Assembly: GCA_019915135.1 (NCBI GenBank)
Contig: JAHLMK010000011.1
Coordinates: forward strand, 1,054,001 to 1,118,000
Reading direction: 5' to 3'
Source: Strobilurus pachycystidiatus
Lineage: Eukaryota; Basidiomycota; Agaricomycetes; Agaricales; Physalacriaceae
DNA: 64,000 nt
How positions within the stretch are numbered: position 1 is the stretch's first letter; the number at the start of each line of letters is the position of its first letter. Shown in pieces: positions 10,048 to 21,791 of this stretch. Both the position numbers and the translations under genes were made by a program. The notes beneath the pieces were generated by a model that was not told the origin of the DNA, did not search any database, and was given only the letters and a program-made list of their open reading frames with translations.

Positions 10048-12755
10048 ATGTCCGGCTCCCAAGAGAAGATTCACACCGAGTCGCAAGACGAGAATTTAAA
10101 GATTGGCCATGCACCTCCTCCGAGCGGCGCGAAGATTCTCGAGGTGACCAACGCCGACCTTGCGTTGGCGTTATCGACTGGGCCACCCCTCAGAGCAACA
10201 AGTGCCGCGTCGATTCAGCTTTTCTTATGTTTGGCTGTCGCGTTCATGGGGAGCATGTCCAATGGTTTCGACGGACAAGGTATGTTATGAACTTCGTTTG
10301 TTGGTTTATTTCTGAAACTGATTGGCGGGCGTGAATAGTTATGAGCGCTGTTAACGGGATGCAGTACGTCTTCCGGTTCATCAACAAACCTTTCCGCTAA
10401 TAGGCCCATTCAGGCAATACTTGGATTACTTCAAAATTGATGGAAGCGATGCAGGAGGAGGTGTAGGCACGGTGACGGCTCTGATTTTCGGTATCGTAAG
10501 TAATCTCAAAACCTTTTGAGAAGGAGTTGCTTACCTTGTTTGCGATGCAGTATTCCATTGGTACGACCTTTGACGTTTTCGCGACATTCGTTCTCTAATG
10601 GTTGGGGGCAGGTTCGATTGTGGGTGTCGCTATCGCTGGACCAGTAACGGACAGGTTTGGACGTCGCGGAGGCATGGTATGTCTCGTAATTGTTTGACTT
10701 TCTTCCCTCGAGCCAACAAATCCTCGCAGTTCCTGGGGTCCATCATTATTATCATAGGTAGCTATGAACTCTTCTCCGCACCCCAACCTTCAGCTGCTAA
10801 CAAAATCACAGGCGCGGTTGTCGTCACGGTCGCGAAGACCCAGCATTACCTACTTGGCGGTCGATTCGTCCTTGGCTTTGGTGTTTCAATCACAACCACT
10901 GCTGCTCCGGCCTACGTTGTAGAGATGTCCCCCCCTCAGTGGCGAGGTCGTCTGACTGGATTGTGAGCTGAGCAGTGGATTACTTGACTCAATTCTAATC
11001 TTTTCTTTCCAGGTATAACAGTGCGTCCTTCTATGGTTTTCTCATCATGCCTTTCATACCGTTCGATAGCTTTCTATTACACCGGGTCTATACTTTGCAG
11101 TAAGTCCATTGCTCTCTTGATTTACCCATCGAAACTCACAGGGCCTAAGCTGGAATAACCATCGCCACCGGTCGTATGGGCAGCACGAGATCGTTCCGCG
11201 CACCTTTGGCCATCCAAATTGTACCTGCCGGTATCCTCGCCATCTTTGTCTGGCTTATTCCGGAGGTACGGCCTATGAAGTTGTGCAACACAGAGTCTGA
11301 CGAGGTGCCTAGTCTCCCCGTTGGTTGATAGCGACCGGCAAGACAGACCAGGCCAGGGCGATCCTTGCGAAGTACCACGGCAATGGGGATACGAATGCGC
11401 CTCTGGTCGCCCTTCAGATGAGAGAATTCCAGGAGGCAATCGAATTAGATGCGTCTGACAAGAGATGGTGCGCATCAAATTAGCCTTTGTTTCTCCTCTT
11501 ACGCAGGAGTCGTCTAGGTGGGACTACTCTGAACTTGTCAACACGCCAAATGCTCGTTATCGTACGTTCATGATGCTCCTCATGGGATTCTTCGGACAAT
11601 GGTCAGGAAACGGACTTGGGTAAGTCTCATAGCATGCCTCGCTTCTCATGCACTCAATGTGGGATAGATACTTCTTAACGATATTGTTCAAGAACGCTGG
11701 AGCCAACACTCAGGATCGTCGCCTCATTCTCAACTTCGTCAACACTCTAGTCTCTGCATCGGGTGCTCTGATAGGCACGTCCCTGACTGACCGCGTCGGG
11801 CGCCGTACCGTCTGGTTTTGGGGAACGTCAGTAATTCTACGCTCAGCCGATTATTGCATGTACTTACTCGTTCATTCATCAGACTGGTCTCTGCTGGGAT
11901 GTTGGCTGTTGTCACAGGTGAGACATCTACCTCAGTGTCTGCGTCCACAAATATTGACAGTACCATTTTAGGTTGCACTGCGAAATGGGGCTCAGAGGGT
12001 AGTAACCCTGCAGGAGCCAACGCTGCAATTGCGTTCATCTGTGAGTCCTCACCTCTGATTTGTTCTCCTTCATTGAGCCGTATCGGCATTTGTAGTCCTC
12101 TTTGGATTCGTTTACAGCTTCGCATACACGCCACTGCAGGCTCTATATCCCTCAGAGTGTCTGGCTTACAATACTCGGTGAGTGTCTGACTCTCCGACGA
12201 GTCACGCGAAGTTATTGACCTTTCCTCCTTTCTTCCAGTGCTAAGGGAATGGCCATGTGAGTTGGCATCATCGGTACTGATGCGAGTCGCTGACTTTCTT
12301 ATGCCAGGTACTCCTTAGCTGTCAGCTCAGCCAGTTTCGTCAACACCTACGCCGGCCCCATTGCTCTTAAGAATATCGGGTGGAAGGTGTGTGGCGTTCA
12401 TTACACAGCCCGAGCGCAAATGTGACGTTTGACTCGCCTCCAGTACTACATTGTATATATTGCGTGGGACCTGTTCGAGTGTGTGGTTATCTACTTCTGT
12501 GCTGTGGAGACCAAAGGGCGGACTTTGTAAGCCGTCGTTTCCGCTAACTACCCGCTAATCCACTCACCAACCCGACTCTCCTTGCAGGGAGGAGCTGGAT
12601 GAAATATTCGACGTGAGGATATTCCCCTCGCGGTTCTTGGCGATGCTGACTGTTATCTACAGGACCCTCATCCTGTTCGCGCCTCTCTTGCCAAGCAGAA
12701 AGTGGCGGTGGTCGAGAAAGAGGGCGCAACGAAACTCGTTTCTGTAGAGGCTTAG
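10048..12755 (+). CDS. MFS sugar transporter (hexose/lactose-permease type)
   Basis: I find 21 coding exons: 10048-10279, 10339-10363, 10414-10495, 10551-10560, 10612-10676, 10730-10757, 10812-10962, 11013-11020, 11070-11099, 11150-11265, 11313-11467, 11518-11619, 11668-11826, 11883-11917, 11972-12040, 12096-12177, 12239-12256, 12308-12386, 12444-12526, 12588-12612, 12663-12755. Sugar-porter signatures are in order: DRFGRRG after TM2, RGRLTGL, PESPRW, DRVGRRT in the second half, and VETKGRTLEELDEIFD at the end. About twelve hydrophobic segments are present. It should import a sugar across the plasma membrane by proton symport. Exons of 8 and 10 nt were needed to keep the frame and the conserved motifs. 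Substrate is unknown; divergence from high-affinity glucose porters suggests a disaccharide or sensor-like member. Confidence 0.88.
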
Positions 12756-13143
12756 TTCGCTTCTCTTTGTATGTTTATGTTTCCGGAGGAAGAGACGGGG
12801 GAAGGAGATGGACGCCTCTTATTTGAGTCGTCATAGTAATCCATATTGTTCATCGTTACCTGACAGTCGGCTTTCATAATATCTATCAATTTCATCGAGC
12901 AGTGGTCCACGTTACGACACGCTGCTCCAGCCACCCAGTAGCGCACTTGAAAGTTGAGAGTCTTTTTATGTGCTTTGGCAAGTCCGACGAGACCGACGGC
13001 GCTGATTGCCGTGCTGAGCTGCAGCCACTATTGCGTTGCAGAGCTTGACGATACTTACAGACGATCTCCCACTAGTTGATCATCCGGTCAGTCTCTCTCG
13101 ACTCTCGAGTCCAACATCGTTCTCTGTCCGGTGCCTTGTCAAA

Positions 13144-13179
13144 AATGGCACCCCCTGCTCAAGGAATGGCACCCCCTGC
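13144..13179. repeat. Two 15-bp direct repeats upstream of chitinase
   Basis: AATGGCACCCCCTGC occurs at 13144-13158 and again at 13165-13179, spaced 21 bp start to start, i.e. two helical turns. This is a candidate paired regulator site about 250 bp before the chitinase start. Confidence 0.6.
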
Positions 13180-13370
13180 CCTGCAACGTTGCAACCCTCG
13201 AACAGTAATTTGGAGCTACCGACTCTCTACATAACGGCATGACAATGATATCGATCTGGGCGGTGATCTGTCGTCGAAACACGGAAGATTCAGGACACGC
13301 GCATGTAATGGAAACGAAGGCCAAAATTGGCCGGGTTGTTGTCTCCCTGGAACAATGAATCATGATGAGG

Positions 13371-13377
13371 TATAAAT
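13371..13377 (+). promoter_or_regulatory. TATA box of chitinase
   Basis: TATAAAT lies 51 bp before the ATG at 13422. Confidence 0.6.
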
Positions 13378-13421
13378 GGCCTAGCTGGTACTTTGTCGAG
13401 CTATTCTTTCTTTCTTCCGTC

Positions 13422-14879
13422 ATGTTTGTTTCCCCTCTAATTTTCAGTCTCGCTTGTCTCTCCCTTACCGGCGCAGCCAGTGGGAGGCCATCGCATCACT
13501 CCAACGTACCAATCGCGACTGGCTATTTTGCTGGATGGCACGCAACAGAGGGATTTCCCGTATCAGCGGTGACATGGGCGAAATACAACTCAATGATATA
13601 TTCGTTCGCGTAAGTTTGCGCCCTGCGTGTTGACCTAAGCGATAATTGACTTCTGAAACAGAGAAACCACCGACGATGTCCACCATCTGTCCTTGAACGG
13701 CTCTCAGCCCGAAGTATTACCTGAATTTGTTGCCGCCGCACACGCGAATGTACGTGATTTAGGTCATGTCGTCGTGCTTCGCCTGCTCATCTGGCCAAAC
13801 AGAATGTTGAGGCCCATATTTCCATTGGTGGATGGACAGGATCGCGGTTCTTCTCCACTGCAGTTTCGCCTGAGAACAGAACCGCATTCGTGGAAACCGT
13901 CGTATCATTCGTGAAGGAGTATGATTTGGATGGTGTAAACATCGAGTACGCGTCTTGTTGGTTCTTCTTCTCATTGGACCAATTGCGGCCCTCAGCTGGG
14001 AGTACCCAAACAACCAAGGCCTCGGATGTAACACCATTAGCACCAACGACACCGCCAACCTTTTGGCCTTTTTGAAGGAACTGCGCGAAGATCCGGTAGG
14101 AGCTGAGATCACTGTTTCCGCCGCCACTGCTATCAACCCATTCATGGACGACACTGGCGTTCCCTCTACTGATGTCTCCGCCTTTGCGGAATATCTCGAC
14201 TACATCATGATGATGAACTACGACCTGTGGGGCCCATGGAGTGCTTCCGTCGGTCCCAACGCCGCCCTGAACGACACTTGTGCCTCCGAGGACGACCAGC
14301 AGGGTTCCGCTGTCCACGGCGTAAATGCTTGGACTGCTGCTGGCATGCCTAGGTCACAAATAGTCCTCGGGCTTGCCGCCTATGGACACTCCTTCTCTGT
14401 CACGCCCATCGATGCGTTCACTAACGGAACCGACACACTCGAGCTGTATGCTCCTTTCAACTCTAGCGCACACCCTGTTGGTGGTCCATGGGATGATGTT
14501 CCCGCCGTTGACGCTTGCGGTGTCCTTGAGCCACAAGGAGGTGTTATCACCTTCGCGGAATTGATTGCTCAGACTTATTTGGACACTGACGGCAACCCAA
14601 TTGACGGTGTCCCATACATTTACGACGACTGCTCACAGACGGTGCGCTTTCCATGACCTAACGATTGTTATCAAAACTAAAACATCTATCCAGCCATATG
14701 TGTACAACGAAACTACAAATGTCATGATCTCCTTCGACAACGCTGAGGCTTTCGAGGCCAAAGGTCAATTCATCGTGGACAACAAGCTCGCCGGCTTCGG
14801 TATTTGGGAAGTTGGCGGTGACTACGACAACATCCTCGTTGATGCTGTTCGCGTGCCTATTTTTAGTGATGATTGTTAA
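13422..14879 (+). CDS. Secreted GH18 chitinase
   Basis: Exons 13422-13609, 13662-13749, 13803-13945, 13996-14641 and 14694-14879, 416 aa. The signal peptide is about 20 residues (SPLIFSLACLSLTGAAS). HISIGGW is the family's substrate-binding SxGG block. The catalytic loop YDLDGVNIDWEYP is rebuilt across intron 13946-13995 and keeps the proton-donor Glu and the preceding Asp. The first Asp of the DxxDxDxE pattern is present, but the middle one is Asn. Later motifs MMMNYDLWGPW and FGIWEVGGDY complete the barrel. There is no chitin-binding domain, GPI tail or Ser/Thr linker, so it is a simple soluble enzyme hydrolysing beta-1,4-GlcNAc polymers, for wall remodelling or feeding. Several N-glycosylation sequons are present. 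Confidence 0.92.
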
Positions 14880-15034
14880 ATAGTGCATATCTTCCTCCGA
14901 TTACCTACCGAGTACTGACCACTCCTTGATTATTTATGATTTATCTTGTATTGAACTTGTGCCGCTGTGCGCAAGGTGGGCCGATCAAGTCGCCATCAAA
15001 TGCGCCTTTCTTCTGAACCCCATTGATCAAACCA

Positions 15035-15746
15035 ATGTCCTTCATATCGTACCGCGACTCCATACGCTGGTCAACAGACGCACATGGCGAGCCTACAGTT
15101 ACAGTGGTGCTTACCGGCCGCCAAACCAACCAACTTCTTCCTGGACGTTCGCTTCATCAAGGGAACGAAAGAGCTGAATTGGGCATTCGCGGGTCATCGC
15201 TCGACAGGTGCAATGATCCATTCCCACTGGAATCCATAGGTGGACTGAAACATTTCAATCAAGAAGAGTCCAACATAACTCGGTTTACCCATCTGATTGA
15301 TTCCCGTACCCTTGTGAGTGAGTTTCAAGTAAGATGTGTACCTTGGCGCTTACACGAGGATTCTTCTTCTCAAGGATCCCGCGAGTGTAGAGGATCGCGG
15401 CACAAATTCACTCCTGCCTGATGGAAGAACACTTGAGTGTGGCGAGATGGTCAACCCGGAGACAGGGCTGATGACCGCGTATGAGGAGATTTGGAGGGAC
15501 GAAACTGACAAAGACTATCTTTTCGTGAAGAGCCACAGTGGTGATTCATGGCTGGCTCGAGTGGGCCGGTGGCATCTTGGTCTTGGACGTGACGAGCAGG
15601 GCTTTTGGGCATGGCAAGCCTTGCGAGAGAATGGGACGTGGAATCTGAAGAATTGTACACGGGGTGGCGAGAAACACGTCTATATCTTACCGGACAACTT
15701 TGAGGTTCTCACACAAGACTGGATAGTGCTCGAATCAGCTGAATAG
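15035..15746 (+). CDS. HRI1-like protein, with a possible frameshift
   Basis: Similarity to the fungal HRI1 family comes from three blocks: N-terminal SFISYRDSIRW, central DVRFIKGTKELNWAFAG, and C-terminal EEIWRDE...ARVGRWHLGLGRDEQGF...DWIVLESAE. Predicted introns are 15193-15239 (47 nt) and 15314-15374 (61 nt). The first and second blocks lie in different frames: between about 15112 and 15130 the frame must shift by one base, and no intron fits. Either the start is a downstream ATG (15084), the gene is frameshifted, or the assembly has a one-base error in a GC-rich stretch. HRI1 is a small two-domain protein of unclear function linked to secretion in yeast. Confidence 0.6.
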
Positions 15747-15828
15747 TAATCAGGTCTATGACTCTATTCGATGCATAGTTGCGTGACAGCGAGTACAGTA
15801 GATGTTATTTAGATATCAGTACGCGAGT

Positions 15829-17625
15829 TTACTTCGTAACGTTGAAACCAACAACGTGGAGAACAGTTGCAAACTGAAGATCACAATTAGAACATGGGTA
15901 GAATCTTGGAATGAATGATTGAGTACCTGGACCTTTGCAATAGACCTGAGCTGGTCGAAATCGTAACCGACACGATCACTCAAGTCACCACTGTTGTGAT
16001 ACATTGGATCAATGACTGGTGGAGGTACTGTGAGATGTGACGGCAGAGAGGTGCGATTTACATACTAGGTCCTGCTCTCTCAAACACCTGAGTGGCAGGG
16101 AATCCCTGTTCGTGGAAGGACTACAGGCGTATAAGCGGCTGGGGTATTGGATTCGAATGGAACTTAACTAACCTGGTGGTCACTGCAACATGCCTGTAGC
16201 AGCGTTAGTACGATACTTGCGGTACAACAGAGGTATACAAACAGCAGTGTACCCAACAACTAATTCTGGACTGTAGATAGACGCAATATTCTTGACGAGG
16301 TTTGCGACGTCGGTGCTCCCAATACTGAGAAAGTTACTTTAGAATGCGGAGACGCAGAACAACTGGAAGCTCACGTCAAAGGCAGACCAAGCTGTGCCGG
16401 TTCATCGGGATGATGATAGGCAGTCATATCAGCCTGGATGACAAGGGTAAGGTTGGCGCTGGCTGCTCGGAGCTCGCCTGATGAGGATCAGCGGATCGGA
16501 AGAGTATGTGGTGGGGAGGTACGTACGCGAATACGCCCTTGAGCCTAATAATCCCTGTTCCTCTCCGGCAAAGAGGACGAGCTCGACGTTGGAGTGAAAC
16601 TTGATACCTTTGGCACCAATAGTACGAGCAATGTTAAGAATTCCAGTGGTACCGGAGCCATCGTCATCTCCACCGGGAGCACGAGTGCTTCCGAAAGAGC
16701 CCCGACTGTCGTAGTGAGCACTGATCAGAACGGTCTCGCTAGTTTCCTCGACTGCAGCATATCGGCTGGAGTATTACACACTCATTATCATTGAAACGTA
16801 GACGGAAGCAAGATTCATCACATACCACACGACATTCGGAGCAAACCCAGCCAGGAAGGTTTTCAGTGTACAGACAGCACCGCTATCCTCGATGCGGTCC
16901 TTGAGCCATGCTGCGGCGGTCCTGGATCCTTCTGCAAAGGAGTGGCGGGACTCAATGCCCGACTTGCCGTCCTCTCCGGTCAAAAAACGGATGTCGTTCT
17001 TGATCTGGTCAAGGGAGATACTATTGACGACGGAGGCAATGTCGGGCTCAAATTGGAGGGTCGAAAGGACATCCCGGACGCGTGCAGAGGCAGCGGAAGT
17101 AACGGGAACGTATTGCACAGGCTCCTTGGGCAGCAAGGTGGACTTCCAAAAGCGGGGCACGATGGTGTCAATGATGCGCGCTTGGTCGGTGCTGACTGAA
17201 AGCAGGGCCGCCGTCTCCGAGCGATGGAGGAGGTCGTACGACTGGTCCTGGGTGGTCACAGCGTACTGCCCGTCGTCTTCTGCGTCGACATCGTAGTGCT
17301 GTGATAGTCGCTCGAGGAAACTGTCGAATTCGTTTCTGAAGGAACGGGATTGCGCCCTTAGCTGTTGGTCTATCGCCTGCTCCTCGACCCATACGAGCTG
17401 CTGGATGCGCGGCTGTACGGCAACAATGGAGGCGGATTGAGCAGAGTTGTCTGATGTCCAAGAGTCGAGACACGACGCCTCTGGAAGTAAGACGCTCTTC
17501 CATGTTTCTCCGTCCCGATAATTCCCATGGAAGCTGGCAGACAGACACGAGTTGTCGGCAAAGAGAGCACTGTCAAAGGGAGTGATAAGGACAACAGCCA
17601 TGGAGAGGGCAGTCTTTGCCGCCAT
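15829..17625 (-). CDS. M28 family zinc aminopeptidase
   Basis: Exons 17625-16826, 16765-16527, 16477-16375, 16324-16243, 16193-16173, 16120-16066, 16015-15927 and 15873-15829, 477 aa. An N-terminal hydrophobic stretch (ALSMAVVLITPFDSALF) looks like a signal peptide, followed by a long propeptide-like region. The two-zinc site is complete: SAHYDSRG, GGDDDGSG, FAGEEQGLLGS, IQADMTAY and the His of CSDHQ. The 21-nt exon 16173-16193 encodes ACCSDHQ, holding that last ligand. Members of M28 (aminopeptidase Y/leucyl type) trim N-terminal residues in vacuole or secretome. An upstream Met at 17658 would add eleven residues. The adjacent aspartic protease suggests a secreted-protease neighbourhood, but no shared regulation is shown. 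Confidence 0.9.
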
Positions 17626-18314
17626 GATGGTGGTCACTCGTAGAGCGTGGTGCGCCACATGTGGCGGTTGCCCTTATCCGGCTAATCCGATTCCGGACCG
17701 GACGCAATAGTGATAGGCACGCGGTTTTCGCCCTGGTTTCCAGCCCTCTCTGGTGTACGCTGGCGTGGGCTCGAATTGCAGGACGCGGCGAACGCTGGTC
17801 TTGACTCAGACATGGAACTCTTTGCCTTTTCCTGCACCGCATGCCGTCCTGGCACCGACTGACAGCAAGATAGAACCTCACATCCGGACTTCGCTACAAC
17901 ACAGGGCCAGAGAAACCGCACCTTTCTGAACTGTGTGCCTACGCTTTCAAGCGCGGAGAGCAGTCCGAACTTCATGTGGCTAGCGTGCATCTACGTCTTA
18001 CAAGTACGTCTCAACCGAAGTATCTGCTGGCGTGTTCTGGTCAAGGAAGGGCATCTCTTTTCTCAAATCTGCTCTGCTGTTCTCCTGCTATCGTGTTGTA
18101 GTCAGTGTTGCTGTTGTACAAAACCATCCAACCATTTTATTATCTTCCAAGAAACCGTACAACATTCCCTTTCGCTCCTACCTTCATACATTGTGTTGTC
18201 TACGCGACTCTTGCCGAAGCTGTAGTGTCAGATGTTTGCCTTCCCTCTCAGAGTCTTCCCGAATCGTTATGGAGAGAGGAAAGATACCCTGTTTATGAAT
18301 ATATTACGGTTTAA
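17626..18314. other. Intergenic, 690 bp
   Basis: Upstream of the M28 gene and downstream of the aspartic protease, both on the minus strand. Short overlapping ORFs show no family resemblance. Probably holds the M28 promoter. Confidence 0.5.
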
Positions 18315-20453
18315 TTAGATCAATACAAAGAGTATGATAGCGAGAATCAGATGCATGGCAGTCCTGTCCAATACCAATGTTCCAAGAGCAGAATTAACCG
18401 CATTGTCCGACGAACCACCCTGGGAAGCGTCCGTCGCTGCTCCTAATTCTGCTGAAGACGCCGATGTCACAGCTGAGGCAGTCAATGCGGTGGATTGTAC
18501 GACATCCGTCGTAGTATCAGGGAGGAAGGAAACAGTCACTGTAGCGTCTGCCGCTTCAGACGTTGGTGCTACCTCAATTGTGGCTATGGGCAGGGTGAGC
18601 GCGCATAACATTGAGATGAGGGACGTGCGTACATTCGAAGTTTCCACCATTGTCATTCGCATCTTGGACAGCATCCTTGAGCTCTGCTGTGGCATTGGCT
18701 GGGACCACTGACATGATGCCCACGCGGGGTGGATCGACAGAGGGGTGTGTCAAGTTACCGTAATGGAAGACGACAAGGTTACTGTTGTAAAACATGAACA
18801 TACTTAGTAAATGGAACCAAAAAATGAATACGGACGACTTGAAAAATGGATCCCCTAGACTCCAGCGAAACAACGTTCCCAGACTCGGTGGGTCGGTAGA
18901 CACCAGATTATCCGCGACGCAGTTGGTCGCGTCACCAGATTTCTGAGCGCCGATAAAGTCGCGTGGATCAATTGGGAATTGCTGTGATAATCGGTTATGT
19001 CAGAGGACAGTCACAGAGCAAGACGTGCGTGATATTCTCTCACCTTGCCAGCAATTTGGAAGGAGATGACATGGGGAGTTGCGCACGGGACGACTGCTAC
19101 AGGGTTTGCCGACGAAGGATCATACGTTGAAGAGACCGACGAAAGGACGCTGTTAACAACATCGGACGGGCCACGAAGTAGAGAGTTGCCCTATAGTATT
19201 TGGAAATGAAGAATGCGCCGAGCTAGGATGATGTTGACTGCACGTACAGTATCTATCAGAGCCGATACTACGCTGTTGTTGACGCCGCCAGAAACAGCCT
19301 CTGTTGAATCGGCCAGTCTTTTGCCATTGAAGAATACACCTTCAATAACAATTTCCCAACGACTGCAGGAATATGATCAGTATCTCTGTCAATTGAAGGA
19401 AGGCACAAATGAGTTTACAAGGGATAAATCTGGCGGAGAATGATCAGTCCTTGAATACACAATTCGGAGTGGTACTCACTTCGTCGGGAGCAAACGTTGG
19501 TGCTCGCAAACCCCCGTCAGCAGGAGCATACAATCGAACAGGAGCCCACGTCAAATCGGATTCCTGAACACCATCAGGCAGTTTCCCAATCGTCAACATC
19601 CCATCTTGCCCTCCGATGTCAATCGTGTTTCTCTGAAGTTCGATCGCAAACATCGGCGCCTCCAGCTCATTGGTCATAGCTATCCTAGCAAGTAAAGGTC
19701 CATACGCCTGTGTTGCGCGCACAAAGTCGGCAGTGTCATCAATTGGTCCAAAATTATCCGTCACGAGGGACTCCTGGACTTTGCTCCCACTGGGGAACCC
19801 AAGTCCGAGGATACCTGCCGCGCCATACTTGACGACTGTGTTGGTGGTAGCCGTAACGGCGCCGAACGTCTGCGACAGGATGGAGACGCCGGCGAGGGTG
19901 GCGGTATCGTATGCGATGGGACCTGAGGCCGATGTCCCTGTCGTTGAATCGCCGTAGTTCATGGTGACGGTGGACCCGGTCTTGTTCATCGTGGAAGAGT
20001 CATAACGGGCCACGGTCGCGCTGGAGCATGTCCCACCGGTACATGTGTCTGTTATTACCCAGAGGTCGCTAGAGCCGGTGTCTACAGTGACGTGGTGAGC
20101 GCTGAACGCAACCAGGCGGGAGGGACGAACCTAGATGAACCGCAGTCGCATCTTCCCCCAGTCCAATCGGCACAGTGTATAATCTAAGACGCAGTTGGTC
20201 CTCTGGTGGTCAACGAGGAACACAGATACACGTACAGGTCAGAATTGTCACCCAGACCAACTTCTCCGGATATGTCGCTACGCTTGACGCGTCGTAAGTC
20301 GCGCTGTATAGGGATTGTGTAGCCAGTCTGTTTTGCTTCATTCGAGAAACTCGGCAGAATACGTTCAACTGGTTGGGAGAATGCTGGCTGTAATAAGAAG
20401 AGAAAGAGAAGAGAGATAGCTGCCAACAAGGAATGCATGAAAAAGAGCGGCAT
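18315..20453 (-). CDS. Yapsin-like GPI-anchored aspartic protease (A1)
   Basis: Exons (3' end of the mRNA last): 20453-20236, 20183-20131, 20081-19480, 19429-19419, 19362-19248, 19190-19044, 18981-18633 and 18583-18315. The signal peptide is MHSLLAAISLLFLFLLQ; a Met five codons earlier (20453) is used as start. The first catalytic site VHLDTGSSDLWV forms across intron 20082-20130, and the second, ALIDTGNSLL, across intron 19191-19247. An 11-nt exon (19419-19429) completes PDE-IYPF-RWEI. The C-terminus has a Ser/Thr/Ala-rich stalk, then GGSSDNAVNS and a purely hydrophobic tail (HLILAIILFVLI), as expected for GPI attachment. It should sit at the plasma membrane or cell wall and process surface proteins. 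Confidence 0.88.
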
Positions 20454-20897
20454 GAAAAAAAGCGTCCTGCGCAGAAGGAATGAAAGCCCAAGTCGTTCTA
20501 CAAGGACGACGGGGAGAGAAGGGTGAAAGAGGCAAACCAACAATAAATTCAGCTGGCAACCAAGGAGGCACTTGGCAGATCAAATCTGATCATGATGGAC
20601 CTAGTTTGAGCCCGCCCAGAGCCCGCCTGCAGATCATACTCTCAGTTGGCAATATTGGACATTGGCGCCAGTGTAGATTGACTTGCAGATTCCCTTAGTC
20701 ATGATTGAAGGCTCGCCCAATTCACAGTCAACACAACTCAAGGTGTGAGCGTTTCTTTCGCAGTTAGTCATCACGCCGTATAGTGCGCTGATGCCGCGAG
20801 GCTTTCGTGGAACGACAGCCGTAACCTGGCCGTAACACTTGATATAGATGCTACCTGTGTCAGCCAAGTACTCTATATCAGAACGTAGCTCTTGTGA
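20454..20897. other. Intergenic, 440 bp
   Basis: Between two minus-strand genes; presumably the protease promoter and the 3' UTR of the next gene. No other feature seen. Confidence 0.5.
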
Positions 20898-21791
20898 CTA
20901 CAGATGAGCATAGCCGTCGCTCGAATAAGAATCATACAGCGTCGACTCGTCCGAATTATCATCATAATCGCCGTCATAAGAGTCATAGTCCATCCCAAAA
21001 TCCGATATCGAGCTCAACGTCGACGCGCTCCAGCCGGAGTAGTCGCTGCCTGATCCTGAGTCCGAGTCTGAATCAAGGTCAGAATCCGGGTCGTCGTACG
21101 GCTGTTTGTACGACAAAGGTCGGCCAACGGGAGTGTGACTCTGCGATCCATCGTCGGAACGGATGATCCTGACGGGGGTGATGCTCTCTCTGGAATCCTT
21201 ATAGATCTGAATACGCGGAGAATAGGTGTTCGCAGAAGGAACCACCGGAGGAGCAAAAATGGGAAGAGGAGGAACCGGAACCGGGGCAGGAGTTCCCATT
21301 GATCCCTGCCTGTAAGTTCCAGAGCCTGAAGCACTGGGTACCGAGGAAGGTCGGTCTAGGCTCGGTAGAGGTGGCACAGGTACTGGCGGAACGGGCGAGG
21401 AGACAGGCGTCTGCGCAGAGTACCTGTTCCGAGGTGTCATCGACCTCCCTCGTTCACGTGGATTGTGTGTGGTGGAGGTATGGGATGTGGCGGAATAGCC
21501 CGACGAGGAGTAGAGCGATCCAGGACGTTGACCAAAGTAATCGACTGAGGAGAGGGAGCTGAGGGAAGAAGTTGCAGGCGAGGGATAGCTCAGGGGACTC
21601 CATCGCTCTCTCTCTAGTCTTTCGAGGTTGGCCTTGTTGAGTGCCGCCAAGGTATGGTTTTCCGTCCGACTCGAGGTAGAAGACGGCGCAGCGCTGGCAG
21701 CGTATATCTGTGGCAGTCTACCAAGATGTCAATGATTGCATTCTTATGAATGGTAAGAAGCTTACTGCCGCGAAGTGGAATAGAACGACAT
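20898..21791 (-). CDS. Acidic Ser/Pro-rich protein, unknown function
   Basis: Exons 21791-21766 and 21717-20898, 281 aa. I do not recognise a domain. The N-terminus (MSFYSTSRQ, then LNKANLERLERERW) contains a short basic helix. The middle is rich in Pro, Val and Ser with repeated PVPPLP-like motifs (possible SH3 ligands). The last 70 residues are dominated by Asp, Ser and Tyr in the style of SDSDSGSGSDYSG, so the protein is strongly acidic and probably disordered. No signal peptide or membrane segment is seen. The start is supported by a clean intron after nine codons. Confidence 0.55.

Larger units (their letters stand above)
12756..13421. other. Intergenic with chitinase promoter
   Basis: No gene seen. 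The right end carries two copies of a 15-mer and a TATA motif, both described separately. Confidence 0.5.

Noticed and set aside
18786..18818. 33-nt intron in the aspartic protease near FFKS
   Set aside because: Shorter than any credible intron here; the frame is open, so I left it in the exon.
15816..20543. Protease gene cluster or operon-like unit
   Set aside because: Only two unrelated protease families side by side with 690 bp between them; no evidence of joint regulation.
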